From the NCBI GenBank assembly GCA_019648995.1, contig BLXT01008457.1, positions 757,114 through 792,140 on the forward strand: a DNA stretch of 35,027 bases, read 5' to 3'. Both the position numbers and the translations under genes were made by a program. Under the pieces are notes generated by a model. It did no database searches, was not told where the DNA came from, and worked only from the letters and a program-made list of their open reading frames with translations. Positions within the stretch are counted from its first letter, which is position 1, and each line of letters opens with the position of its first letter. Origin of the DNA: Plakobranchus ocellatus. Taxonomy: Eukaryota; Mollusca; Gastropoda; Plakobranchidae. This document shows, piece after piece, positions 1-10,308 of this stretch.

Positions 1-1267
1 CAGGCCCATTCTCTCATTCTCTAAAGCAACAATATCTAGATCTAGAAGTTTTTTGGAAAAGAGTCTATTGGACGAAATAAACGACTTTCTTTTTTCTTTT
101 CTTTTCTTTTCTTTTCTTGCTTTGCTTCTAAAGAGAGATTAATTTTAATAAGGACAATTTATTCGAGTGTAGCCCTGTAATTCATGATTATAATTTGAAG
201 CATAATGATATATGAGCGAAAATTGTGTGATAATTGTCGAAGCAGAAGCGAGAAATAATATGTAATAACAAGTGACCTGAGAGAAACTTAATGCGATGAA
301 GAGTATCTGCTAGGTCCTCGCTGGTTTAAAAAAACATAGATCGCAGCGTATATTTTGATTTAACACGTTGCATGCCTTAGCTTTCAATAAAACAATTGTA
401 AGGTGGAAGGTTAGCGATCCGAGGAATGTAGCAATTGTTTCATTATCGTACTCGAAGGTTTATATTTATGGAAAGAGTTTTGCTCAAACAGCGAGAAAAT
501 TATCATCCCAGGAAAAGCGGAGTACTAAGACCTGCTTATTGCTTTAATGAAATAGAATCTTTATCTGAATAAATCGCAAACTATGGGCGTTTTAGCGATA
601 GTTATAGATATACGACACTCCGTGCACCCCTCTTATTTATACAATAAAAGCGCAAATTATCAATTTCATAAAACACTCCTCTCAAAAAAACCTTGGCATT
701 TACTTTCATAAATGATTCAAACTTATATTTTGTCCCTTACTATACTAAAGGATAGATTTTATAAAGAGTCATATAAAACTTAATTTTTAAAGTCTGATTT
801 CTTAAGCTTTTAATTTGATACTATTATGTCCCAATTGCATTATTATCTCTAGAATCGTATTATCTCGGATGGGAGTGGAAACAAGTCAGAAGTTGATAAT
901 GACATTGCGTTTTTGGTCACGATCTCAAACCAAAGCCAAACGTAATGTGGTCCAAAGAGTATATAAATCGTTTGGGCTAAGAAAAGTGACCACTCCAGGC
1001 GAATTGTCTTACATGCTCAGATCTAAATCACTCCAAGCCTACATAAGATTTCAGAATTGCTTAGCTGTTAGTAAGGCCTTAAAAACAATATACTTTCAGC
1101 CTGATAGTCTCAGATTTTTAAAGGTATTTTCTCTTCTACCAGGTGACTATGGTATTGTAGCCTCTTGTTTCAAAATCGCATGACAACACATTCAGCAGTG
1201 AAACTTATGACAAGTTGAGGGAGCAGTTCTTTGTTTGTGGGAGTAAAAATTAACCTTTAACTCAACC
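1..1267. other. No supported gene; sequence upstream of the GPCR
   Basis: AT-rich sequence with a CTTTT-type pentamer tract near 85-118. An open frame at 815-1183 starts at TTG rather than ATG and its translation resembles no family I know, so I treat it as chance. Some of this stretch could be promoter or 5' UTR of the receptor gene that starts at 1268, but I see no convincing core promoter. Confidence 0.6.
85..118. repeat. CTTTT pentamer microsatellite
   Basis: About four consecutive CTTTT units flanked by related T/C-rich sequence. A simple low-complexity tract with no coding meaning. Confidence 0.75.
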
Positions 1268-1690
1268 ATGTTAAGCAGTAATTCCACAGGCCTGCTAGAG
1301 CTTCTGGACAGCCCGTTCACAGCATCTCCAATCGAAGTACTTGAAGATGGAGCAGCCAATGAGGAAAAAACCTATGGTGATGTCTTCATCGCCAGCGAGG
1401 CCATCATCTCCACTAAGGCTCTGGAAATCATCGAGAACCTTGTGGACGTCTTCCTCATCTCCCTGCTGGCGCTGCTAGGCATCGTGACCAACATCCTTGA
1501 CCTTGCAGTATTCACGCGCCAGGGGTTCAGGGACAGCGTGAACATCTCCCTGGCGGCCATTGCTGTGTGGGATCTCATCAAGTGTGTGTGCGGCATCACC
1601 ATTAGGATCTACGGCCCTCTCGGCTGGCACAGTCGAGCCTACAGATACACCTGGAAGAGTCTGACCACGCCCACGCTTGTCTACCTTCAG
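1268..1690 (+). CDS. GPCR exon 1 (N-terminus, TM1, TM2)
   Basis: 141 codons ending in phase 0 after Tyr-Leu-Gln at the start of TM3. It encodes an acidic extracellular N-terminus of about 57 residues, TM1 (about 58-82) and TM2 (about 90-112). The frame reads on into the intron to a stop at 1790-1792, but those extra residues do not continue TM3, whereas exon 2 does. Confidence 0.85.
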
Positions 1691-2949
1691 GCAGGAATTT
1701 CCTTAGAGTTTACTTTTATTTTTGTTATAAGCAAAAAGAACGAAGGCTTAATTTTCATTGCTTTAAAGCGATTTTGTATCAGAAAACAATAATGCCTGTT
1801 GTACTGAGAAACTAGAATTTAAAAAAATACATATCCTTTAATTTTTTGGTTGACACAAATGTCTCTCCTGCTAAAATTGAAATAAAAAATAATTGCAAAC
1901 TGAATTTCATTTTTCAAAAGTAGTTGCTGATACATGTGTACTGTTTGGCGATACTTTTTACATTCAGGGATAAGTAGTGTTCATCTTCCTTTTGTTCAAG
2001 GCAGAAGCGGATAACTTCATTAAATGAAATAAGTTCCTATAATTTTCAAATAGACTTATAGCTGAAGAACCCATTCTTTTTTCTTTACAAGTCCGTCATC
2101 GATTCAAATTAATGTTTGATTTTAATCCAAAAAAAGTTTTGTCCATCATTTTCCGCACAGGTGTTTGCTAACTACGTCAGTTACGTCCTGGCAGCCTACG
2201 TGTCCTTCGAACGATGTCTCTGCGTCACCATTCCTTTCAAGGTGAAGTCCATCGTGACGCCGAAACTCACTTTCATTATGATGATTATCATCTCTGTGGT
2301 CGTCATCGCCTCTTTCGGCGTCATCTTCTTCATCTACGACATAACCTGGGTGTACAGCACCCACTTTAACGCCACAGTAGCCGTGTTCCAGTTTAACTCT
2401 TTCCACAAGAATCACGGCCCTGTGGTCATCGCTTACTTCAACCTCATCGGCATCGTGAACCCGATCTTCTGCTTCATCGTTATTGTCACCTGCACCCTGA
2501 TCATCGTGTACCAGCTTAACAAGATGTCCCGCTTCCGGGCGGCTGCGACAGCCTCGGCGCCTGCAAACAAATCCCAGACGGCGACCGATACCCCCACCGC
2601 TGCTGCTGGTCCGACTAGCACCAGCGGTGCCAATACTGCGCCCGGCAACACTCTGTCTAGTCGAGACCGTCAGGTCGTGAAGATGCTTGTGGTCGTTATC
2701 ATCGTGTACATCGTCGCCTTGCTGCCACGGTTTGCCCACTACGCCGGCAAGTTCCTCGAGCCAGACTTCGCCTACCTTCGTCGCTACCACAACATGTTCA
2801 CCCTCAGCTCCTACATCGTGCTGCTCTTCGACTACATCAACGCTTCGGTCAATCTCTTCATCTACCTGACGATGAGCACCAACTTCAGGGCGACTTTCTA
2901 CCAGATGTTCCCAGCATGCGGCAAGAAAACAGTTGGGAATGGAACATAA
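1268..2949 (+). CDS. Class A (rhodopsin-like) orphan GPCR, two coding exons
   Basis: Joining 1268-1690 to 2161-2949 gives 403 aa with seven hydrophobic segments, a normal length for the class. Visible landmarks: Asn75 in TM1 (GIVTN); LAAIAVWD in TM2 with Asp102 at the conserved 2.50 place; Glu158-Arg159-Cys160 in place of DRY at the end of TM3; Pro242 in TM5; Pro330 in TM6, in LLPRF rather than CWxP; Asn372-Leu-Phe-Ile-Tyr376 in TM7, the NPxxY motif with Pro replaced by Leu. The third cytoplasmic loop (about 264-313) is long and rich in Ala, Thr and Ser. Asn5-Ser-Thr is a possible N-glycosylation site. The SFERCLCV-IPFKVK type of TM3 end is, from family knowledge, common in large orphan or peptide/chemosensory-like receptor sets of molluscs. 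The ligand cannot be inferred. The start is the ATG at 1268 in a good context (caaccATG). Confidence 0.88.
1691..2160 (+). other. GPCR intron with GC donor (GC-AG type)
   Basis: 470 nt, phase 0. The 5' boundary reads CAG|GCAGGA and the 3' boundary is a clear polypyrimidine tract and ACAG|GTG. The nearest phase-0 GT, at 1679 (CTT|GTCTAC), is a poorer donor match and would delete four residues of TM3. I infer the GC site from the protein join. Confidence 0.65.
2161..2949 (+). CDS. GPCR exon 2 (TM3 to C-terminus)
   Basis: 262 codons plus stop. It starts right after the ACAG acceptor with Val-Phe-Ala-Asn, continuing TM3, then TM4 (about 176-199), TM5 (about 228-258), a 50-residue ICL3, TM6 (about 314-335), TM7 (about 352-378), helix 8 (STNFRATF) and a short tail with one Cys (Cys394) that could be palmitoylated. 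The third codon positions are clearly GC-richer than the flanking DNA, as expected for a real coding exon. The open frame continues 15 codons upstream of the acceptor from a non-ATG codon; those residues are intronic. Confidence 0.9.
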   Translation: MFANYVSYVLAAYVSFERCLCVTIPFKVKSIVTPKLTFIMMIIISVVVIASFGVIFFIYDITWVYSTHFNATVAVFQFNSFHKNHGPVVIAYFNLIGIVNPIFCFIVIVTCTLIIVYQLNKMSRFRAAATASAPANKSQTATDTPTAAAGPTSTSGANTAPGNTLSSRDRQVVKMLVVVIIVYIVALLPRFAHYAGKFLEPDFAYLRRYHNMFTLSSYIVLLFDYINASVNLFIYLTMSTNFRATFYQMFPACGKKTVGNGT

Positions 2950-2978
2950 AGGGATAAAAAAAACTTTTAAAGAAAAAA

Positions 2979-2984
2979 AATAAA
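2979..2984 (+). promoter_or_regulatory. Possible polyadenylation signal of the GPCR
   Basis: AATAAA 30 bases after the stop codon. The flanks are A-rich, so the match could be chance; no cleavage site can be read. Confidence 0.35.
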
Positions 2985-3332
2985 TCAAGCTTTATTCTAT
3001 GGTTAGTCAAATGTGCAATATCAAGCGGAAATATAGTAAAAAGAAGCCCGATGAAAAAATTTTCTATTTTGACTTTAAAAAAAAAAAAATTAATTTGGAG
3101 CCTTTGAAAACACATGTAGCTTCAAGAGATTTATTAATGAACTCCGATTTGTTATTTTAAAATATTCTCTGAATCGATTAATATGAAAGTTCACTTTAAA
3201 ATACAGCAGCACGATATGCTTGTAAAAAAAAAAAAAAAGCTTTTTACGGAATCTCCAGTCGTACATTCGTCTATTGCTTTTAGCGAGCAAAAATTAGCGC
3301 GTTAGATAGGATAGATGGATTGAGAGGAAAAA

Positions 3333-3472
3333 GAGTCATAATGTTGAGTCCAGGATACATGAGTCATAATGTTGAGTCCAGGATACATGAGTCATAATGT
3401 TGAGTCCAGGATACATGAGTCATAATGTTGAGTCCAGGATATATGAGTCATAATGTTGAGTCCAGGATACAT
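3333..3472. repeat. 28-bp tandem repeat, five copies
   Basis: Five contiguous units: 3333-3360, 3361-3388, 3389-3416, 3417-3444, 3445-3472. All are identical except one C-to-T change in unit 4 (ATAT for ACAT near its end). Each junction between units creates TGAGTCA, the consensus AP-1/TRE site, at 3360, 3388, 3416 and 3444. It lies about 390 bp downstream of the GPCR stop codon. Confidence 0.95.
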
Positions 3473-4103
3473 TAATGTGCTTCTATTTTCACGATTGTTT
3501 AACGCACAAACACTGCTTTCAAAGAATGAAAAAAAAAACATAAAAAAAGTATTATTATATTTTGTTATTGAAGATAATAATATTGTTAGGAGATTTTGTT
3601 TCTAACGTCCAATATAATGTAAGAAAGGAAATAAAAAATAGCATAGCAATTTTAAAGTCAAACAAAGACTTTGAAGTCAAAGAAAATGAATATGTACGAA
3701 TCAGAATCATAGAATTGTTTAGTCCATCACAATTTGAATAATTATAATCGTGACAATTTTTAAAGAATCCACAATCGTTTATAGCTAAACAAACTAAAAT
3801 TTGCACAATTGATAAAAAAGTGTATGCCTATGAACATTTTAAAGACAATTACGCTCTATGAGCTCTTAGCTATATTCTGCGTTTAGGTCACTTTTTTGCT
3901 GGATTATCGATATGTTCTCAATCAATATTTTGTAACATAGTGATGCACTCATAACACCATCATCATATCAACGTAAGGAGTAGCGAGTCGTCCAGGTTTT
4001 GACGGTCTTCACTATGTTGTATTCGTTCCTACATAAATAGCGCAAGATTTAAAAAAAAAAAAAAGAAAAGAAAGGAAGAGGGCTGGGGAGGAGGAGAGGG
4101 GAT

Positions 4104-4105
<2 letters not shown>

Positions 4106-4149
<44 letters not shown>
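4106..4149. repeat. (GA)22 microsatellite
   Basis: Uninterrupted GA dinucleotide repeat of about 44 bases, embedded in a longer purine-rich stretch on the plus strand from about 4050. Confidence 0.95.
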
Positions 4150-4152
<3 letters not shown>

Positions 4153-7100
4153 AAGCAAGTGGAAATGCAAAATTTTTAATTGGTCTGAATAGAGAATGGG
4201 ATAAGATGGAAAAGATGCCTTATGGGCCTTCATCAAACTTTGGGCACCTCACATCTGAAATAACTTTTGTTTCTTTTTTTAATCCAAAGACCAGTCGTAT
4301 TCAAATTTTGAAAGAAAAAAAATGAAGCTTAAGTTAAAAAAAAAATCTGACGTTGAAATATTGACTGAGACGAGACTTTATACTTTCTCTGTATTTTTTC
4401 TTCAATAAACAATGAAAAGAAAGTATAGGTAAGGAAGCTTACTCTTGTTTAAATTGCATTCCACATAGATTTTTTAAAACTCATCGTTGTCCCTTGTTGA
4501 CCTAAAGGTATATAATTATCTTTGTCATGAATATTAATTTTTGATTATATAAAAACCCATCGAATGTCTTTGAGAGATATATGCAATATTGATTAAACTA
4601 AAGTTAAGAAAACTTTCTTTTGTATTTTCAGCAATCGTATTTTAAGTGAAAAAAAGATGCAGGATTTCCAATCAAGAGACATTACAACCTTTCATGTCAA
4701 AAGGAGATTTTTTTTTAAAATTGATTTTAATCTAAAGAACATCAAGGCGCTAATTTTTTTTTATAATTCCTCCCTATTAATGGATCATTTTCCATCAACT
4801 GTGAAATGGTCTAATCGGTCGTGTATCATTCATTTTTTCACCTTTGTTTTTGATTTAATGTTATTGCTTACCATTGTTGCATCGTTTGCGTTTCTCCGAA
4901 AGCAGCTTTCTTCGTATAGAATATGCATTCATTAAAAAATATCTGTAGAAGTGTGATTTATTGATGGCGTTGTATTTATTAGAACAATATTGGTTTAAAT
5001 CCAGAACAAGCTTCATATACAGCTGATAACGTTTTACAATTCGAAGATCTAGCGAAAGCTAGGAATGTTGTCTGTTTCTCCTTCTCCTTTCAATGTTATT
5101 CAATTACAACTTTATTGCACAAATGCAAAATAAATAGATTGTTGTTTTATGATTATTTTATTTCCAGGTGTTGTTCTTGTGTCGTTCTTAAGGAGTGTTG
5201 TAAATACAATGCCTGCGTCCTTTTATCTATTCAGTATATTGTCAAAATATTGCCGATCTTTTCCTATCATTAGGATCATCGTGACAAACGTTTTATTACA
5301 ATATTTCCCTGTTGTTTATTATTATAACAATTATTAGTATCAATAGAGTCGGTTTTTTGATAGCTCTGTTTAACACTGAGTTGTACCTTCTGCTGCATTG
5401 ATCACGTGTGTTTAGCTGTATTATTCTCAATCCAGATTACTGTTTATCATAGTCGTATTAATAAAAAATATTAAATAATCTATGAGAGTAAGATAATCAT
5501 TTCATTATTGAAATTCCACATATTGCCCTCAAGCCCTTTAAGATAAGCACGACTGCAAAGCTTTATGGAAGGCAATATGATTAGAGAAAGGATTTTTTCT
5601 AAGTCCAACACCTGTAGACGAATAGTTTTTATATGTTATGGGAGTTTTGAGACCCTTCAAAAACAAAACAGTTTTCTCTGGTCAAACGAACGAGAATGCC
5701 GGATCGGAGAAATTTACTCATCGAACTTGTCTGAGACCCAGTTCTTTGATTACCACGATAGAGTTAAGGTCAAAATTTTAAATTTCGTGGAATTAAATTT
5801 TTTTAAAAGTAAAGAAAGGACCAAAGAAAAATTCCACACAATCGAAATTGTAAAAATGTCACATGCGTTTTAAATGTATCAAAGGCTTTAGCTAATCATT
5901 CACGTTTCTTGAGCATCTCCTCATCTGATCGTCGTTGGTTGGGCCTGGGAAAAGTGTAAAACTCGCCCCTATAGAATACAGTTACTGCCATGACTTTCCT
6001 GTCCACACAAACCACCAGGTAAGCGAAATGAGACTAAGTGAAGTAAAATATTGGTCAGGACAATGTTTATATCGCACATTTTCATTTTTTAGTATTTCTT
6101 CTGGCAAAATGCAGTGAGAAAAAAAAGCTACAGCTACTTTTTTCTCGAAGCATCTTAAAATGCAGTTTTGATAAAAGAAGCGACCGATATTACGGAGAAA
6201 ACGTGAGCAGAGTAATAATGATTTAACACCTAAGATGAGTCATTAATTTCTCATTCGGGTCATCTCTTGATAGGCTGATGAAAAAATAGACCTCCATCTA
6301 TCTCTGTTACCAGCCTCTCTAGTAGGCCTACAGTCACTCTGTCCATGTCTTTTCACTTTTGTCCTGACGTCATCATTCCATGCTATCTTTCCTTGCTCCC
6401 TTTCCCGCCATGTTGCCAAATAATATCTCCTTTCTTTAATACTTTTTGTAATGTCTCGAGCATGTTACTTTCTAGCCTTTACACATTTTTTTGCATCCTA
6501 CTTCCTTCTGAAATTTTAATCTTGGAAATTAATTATAACGGATTTTAGAAAGAGATTTATAAAAACACTGTGAATTTGTACAATAGTTTCAGGCATCCGA
6601 TTTGCGGTTTTAAAATCCTTAGTAGTCTTGCTATTGTTGTGGAGCTCCTAATCTAAACAGTCTTGTGTGACAGACAGGCAGGAAGTCTTGTTCAAAAGCA
6701 AAGTTTCGGTTCTGGTGGTGAGTAAGGTGCATTTAAGATGGTCCTTTATCTGCTCTTCAAACAATCAAAGAAATCGTATATATAAAGTTAAAAACAAAAA
6801 CAAAGAAAAGCGAATTAGTACAATACTGTTTTTAGTTTTGTTATCTCAAAATCTTTAGTAATGGCGGAGTATAGATTGTTCAAGGTTATAAGGGAAAATA
6901 AAAGATTGATTGCAATTCAAGCCTCAAACTCCAAGTCGCACGCCATGTCAGTAAATTAGTCCTGGGCATTAGTAAACTGGTAATAGCAATATTGGGCCTG
7001 TTGATGTCGGAGACAGTCGCATCCTACAGGCCAAATCTAACATCCAGTAAGTCCCAGTAGGATCTTATACGGAGAAAAACCTGAGAACTAACATAACATA

Positions 7101-7231
7101 GATCACTGTAGACCTGCATAATATCAGAGTCAAATTTCTATCCAGATTGTTATGTACAGGACATTATGAAATGACATAATTAACTTATCTCGTAGTTCTG
7201 TGTTTACAAAATGGACGGGAAATAATTGCTC

Positions 7232-7252
7232 TACATAATTTTTTTTTTTTTT
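7232..7252. repeat. Poly-T tract
   Basis: Run of about 15 T near 7239-7253. Homopolymer length is likely to be inexact in the assembly. Confidence 0.8.
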
Positions 7253-7316
7253 TGCTTTCTTTTAACATGTCGCTGTCCTTTTTTGTCTCCCAATTTTTAA
7301 TTGTATAGTTGCTGTG

Positions 7317-7319
<3 letters not shown>

Positions 7320-7347
<28 letters not shown>
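7320..7347. repeat. (AC)n microsatellite
   Basis: About 13 AC units followed directly by A-rich low-complexity sequence to about 7388. Confidence 0.93.
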
Positions 7348-7351
<4 letters not shown>

Positions 7352-7459
7352 AAAAAGAAAAAAAAGGTTTAAAAAAAAAACAAAAAAGTGAACGAGTGGT
7401 CGCTTGAGGTTTGTTTTTTGTCGTAATATTAACCGGACGTTTCTTAACTACTTCGCCAA

Positions 7460-7960
7460 ACTTTTTGCTTGATTGGACGCTTTCTTCTGCAAAACTTTCC
7501 TCCCCCTACCGAACAAAAGAGTTCTCTCTCGCCTGATCGCTTCCGTCCGTGTTTGTTGTCTTCAGCCTCCAAAGATTCCCGGGGTGGCTAGAGGACCGTT
7601 CAGTATGCAAACATCATCATGTCGCTCATTACAGACGGCTCGAGGGGGGTACAGGCTGGAACAAGGCGGGAAAAGCACACGCGGCAGACGGCAACCAGCA
7701 AACAAACATGTCCGGCATCTGGTCTCGGCCGACAGTGGAAGGACAAGGGAAGATAATCCAATTTATCCTTGCCTCCTGGCTCTGGAAGCAGAGCCTGAGG
7801 CGCCTACAGGGTTTTTCCTTTCCGAGTCTCAGGTTTTAATTGGAAGCGAAGGAAAGACAGGGTTCCGCCCCATCTTTTCACGAGTGTCCACGCTTCTTAA
7901 CAAAGAGGGTAATGTGCCTAGCTAAGCTTATGCCTTTAAAAAACATGGGCGCTGTTTTGT
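7460..7960. other. Locally GC-rich block, function unknown
   Basis: GC and CpG content is visibly higher than on either side, especially 7575-7830, where CGG, CCG and GGCG words cluster. Two overlapping plus-strand open frames of 150 and 96 codons begin at TTG and GTG and match nothing I recognise. This could be an untranslated exon, a CpG-containing regulatory region or an old repeat; I cannot choose between them. Confidence 0.4.
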
Positions 7961-8235
7961 CCCTTTTTAAAAAGAAAAAAAGCGGGAGTCAATTAGCAAG
8001 TAAAGGTGTAGGTGTCAGATTCGCCCAACCTCACCTTGTTATGACCTCTGAACAAAAAAAGGGAGTGGCCATGAAAATGTAAAAAGAAAAGGAAGTAAAA
8101 CTCAACATTAATTATCAGCCCAAAATACCAAAGGGTTTGTTCAATGTATTTTCACCAATCTCGGCAGGCAAATTTTAACACAAACCCATTTAACTTGAAT
8201 CTTAAAGCTAGAATTTTTTTTTGTTATATATGATT

Positions 8236-8395
8236 TTATCCTCACTGGATCATCATAACCATCATCCTTATTATCACCGTCATTTGCATCACCATTCTCT
8301 TCATTATCACATTCTTCATCGTCGTCATTATCAATATAAGTATTAATATCATTGTTTGTGTTAACATCGTCGATATCATTATCAGTATCCTATGA
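8236..8395. repeat. Degenerate ATC/ATT trinucleotide-rich tract
   Basis: About 160 bases built from imperfect ATC, ATT and TCA triplets on the plus strand, without a clean repeat unit. It looks like a decayed trinucleotide microsatellite. A short open frame through it is a by-product of the repeat. Confidence 0.6.
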
Positions 8396-8555
8396 TCATT
8401 ACTACAGTAGGTTGAATTATGACAAAAAGTCCAAGCTCAATGATCGCATAGGATACAGCTTTTGGTCGGATGTGACTTGTGTTTCAATGTTAGATCTAAA
8501 CATGTCTAGACTCTGTCTTAATTTAGGCAAAAGGGGAGAGAAATAAATGAGAATT

Positions 8556-8576
8556 AAAAAAAAAAAAAAAAAAAAA
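8556..8576. repeat. Poly-A tract
   Basis: Run of about 20 A on the plus strand. No upstream retrogene or SINE body was recognised, so I do not call it a retroposon tail. Confidence 0.8.
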
Positions 8577-9148
8577 CGAATAAAGTATCATGTGTGCAAT
8601 ATCCACTCGCACTAGAATGAACTGAGGAAGCCGTTTTTGAAGTCAGAGTTTGAATTTTTTTGTTTTTATCCTCCAACAGCAAAAAAGCTTTGACTGCAGG
8701 CCACCTTGCTCCGCCTTGCTGGATCGAATACTGCACGCACGTTATCCGGCCCAATTCAGATTGGAGGAGGAAAGGAAGCGGCAAGGAGGTCGCAGTAGAG
8801 TCAGAATGCACGGTTTCTACTATTTCAATGTTCAGGTTTACACTTTTGAAATCCTCCGAAAGTCAACCTCCTATTCTGTGTTAAGTTCACTTGAAGTTTT
8901 TCTCTGTCTACATCTACTGCGTTTGCATTCACTTTTTTCCCAGTGATTGCAATATGTTCACTATCTTGTGACGGTAATTTATTAACTTATGTTCCCTAGA
9001 AATTGTAGTTGCCTCTGTCTTGTGGTTCATGATCGCTCAAGATTAGCTTCTTTCAGAACCGATTCATTGAGATTTTTTCCGCCCATAATATCCTCATCAT
9101 CCTTCTGATAAAACACATCTCTATTGCTTCCATTTTCTCTCCGTTTCC

Positions 9149-9481
9149 TCACTTAATGTCCAACACTCGCACCCATATATTAATGTCAACCATACATATT
9201 TTCAGTGCTTTTACTTTGCTGTCCATACATGTGTTTCCATTTGTCAGTATTGAGTTCATTTTTTGGAATGTATCTTTGGCCATGACTTTTTTTTTTCTTC
9301 TTCCTCTTGTGCATCTACCATCTGATTTTATCTGATAGCAAAGATATTTGAATTTTGTAACTCTTATTTGTTCTCCTTTGCTGATGAAATTGCATTTGGG
9401 GTTTGAAGATTTCTTTGTGATAACCATATATTCCGGCTTTTTTTTCATATGCAGAAACAGGCCCATTTTACTCCTCCCTCA
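9149..9481 (-). pseudogene. LINE RT C-terminal segment after an in-frame stop
   Basis: An open block of 105 codons (9466-9149) follows a TGA at 9481-9479 in the same frame as the mutated YADD site. Its start, up to MVITKKSSNPKC, is the usual segment just after the catalytic box, and DGRC and MAKDTFQKMNSIL lie further on. The stop and the upstream frame change show decay. The frame is then broken again near 9140 before the last conserved block. Confidence 0.85.
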
Positions 9482-9534
9482 AATAACAGCATCTAAAAGT
9501 TTTTGAAGTTGTTCACTATATTTTGCCATCAAAA

Positions 9535-9750
9535 CTATATAAGCTGCATACCTAAGGTTATTAAGTTTTTCCACTTTTTGCTTTTAAGCTGGATTACCTC
9601 TAGATTCCTCAAGATTATTTCACTATGTGGGTTAAAGAGATCAAGATAAGTTACACACCCCTGCCCCACATCCCTTTTGCTATATCTAAAATCGCCGCGT
9701 TCTCCATTAATTCTTACAGATGCTTGCGACAAAATTGGCCGCCGTGAATT
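9535..9750 (-). pseudogene. LINE RT core, frameshifted, catalytic box lost
   Basis: The block VRINGERGDFRYSKRDVGQG followed by CVTYLDLFN carries the RQGC...LFN region of the RT palm, with Arg changed to Gly before QGC. About 15 codons later the frame shifts by one base, and in the shifted frame the conserved tail NNLRYADD appears as NNLRYAAY (9550-9539), so both catalytic aspartates are lost. Confidence 0.82.
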
Positions 9751-10119
9751 GAGTCTGGACCTTAACTCGGACCACCTGATGGTTTGCTTAGACCTTGTTT
9801 GCTTGCAATGTTTGGTCAAATTATGAGTGAGCCTAGGTTTAACATTGCTATTACATATATATTGTTTTACCTTGTTTATCTTTTTAGATCTAGGAATTTT
9901 TAGAAGGTTCTCGAAGATGTGAGAACATTGTTTACAGGAAGCTGTTAGATTATATCCAGGAAACGAGTTATGTTTGTGATGCTTACGTATTAAGGAGAGG
10001 ATAAATGAGATTATTTGCTTGGTCACTGTTTTTAGCTAACCTTGATTACATTAGCCTGTGTAAAGCATCTTCAGTATTTTCTGGAATAAATGAGATCACG
10101 GAAATTTTTTGGAGAGATT

Positions 10120-10195
10120 GCTAAAAGATAAGATATGATGTTTATAAATTTGCAGACTAACAGAGGGCCTAGGGAGATACCTTGTTGTTCTCAAA
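10120..10195 (-). pseudogene. Possible second RT fragment (QQGISLGPLL)
   Basis: In the spacer between the two RTE-like blocks the minus strand reads EQQGISLGPLLVCKFINIIS. That resembles the PQGS-LGPLLF...IND palm motif of Jockey/CR1-type LINEs rather than the RQGC-type palm next to it. The match is short and the flanks contain stops. Confidence 0.4.
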
Positions 10196-10308
10196 TTGTT
10201 CTTGATTTCAATTAATACAATTTTCGTTGGATTGTCGACAAGACTTGTTCCTTAATCTATTTAAACGAACTCGTCACTAGAACTGTATAACTGCATAGCT
10301 CGAAGCTA

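Larger units (their letters stand above)
2985..9064. other. Non-coding intergenic stretch
   Basis: About 6 kb of AT-rich DNA with the repeats listed separately. Open frames of 60-150 codons occur (for example 4657-4935, 5565-5873, 7473-7925, 8650-8946), but none resembles a known family, several begin at non-ATG codons, and none has a convincing splice partner. I see no RNA gene. Confidence 0.6.

Noticed and set aside
815-1183. 122-codon plus-strand frame upstream of the GPCR
   Set aside because: It starts at TTG, has no recognisable homology and no splice link to exon 1. Chance frames of this size are expected in the window.
1679-1680. GT at 1679 as the GPCR donor site
   Set aside because: It is in the right phase but the context (CTT|GTCTAC) is poor and it would delete four residues of TM3. 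The GC site at 1691 keeps the helix length expected before the ERC motif.
2146-2988. 280-codon minus-strand open frame opposite GPCR exon 2
   Set aside because: It is the antisense shadow of the GC-rich receptor exon. Its His/Asp/Val-rich make-up fits reversed codons, and no family is recognisable.
3333-3472. Tandem 28-bp units as a CRISPR-like array
   Set aside because: Units are directly contiguous with no unique spacers, in an animal genome. It is a minisatellite.
4012-4236. 74-codon minus-strand frame with a long Leu-Ser repeat
   Set aside because: The Leu-Ser run is the GA microsatellite translated on the opposite strand.
7473-7925. 150-codon plus-strand frame in the GC-rich block
   Set aside because: It starts at TTG, is overlapped by another frame of similar quality, and shows no known domain. 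Kept only as a compositional observation.
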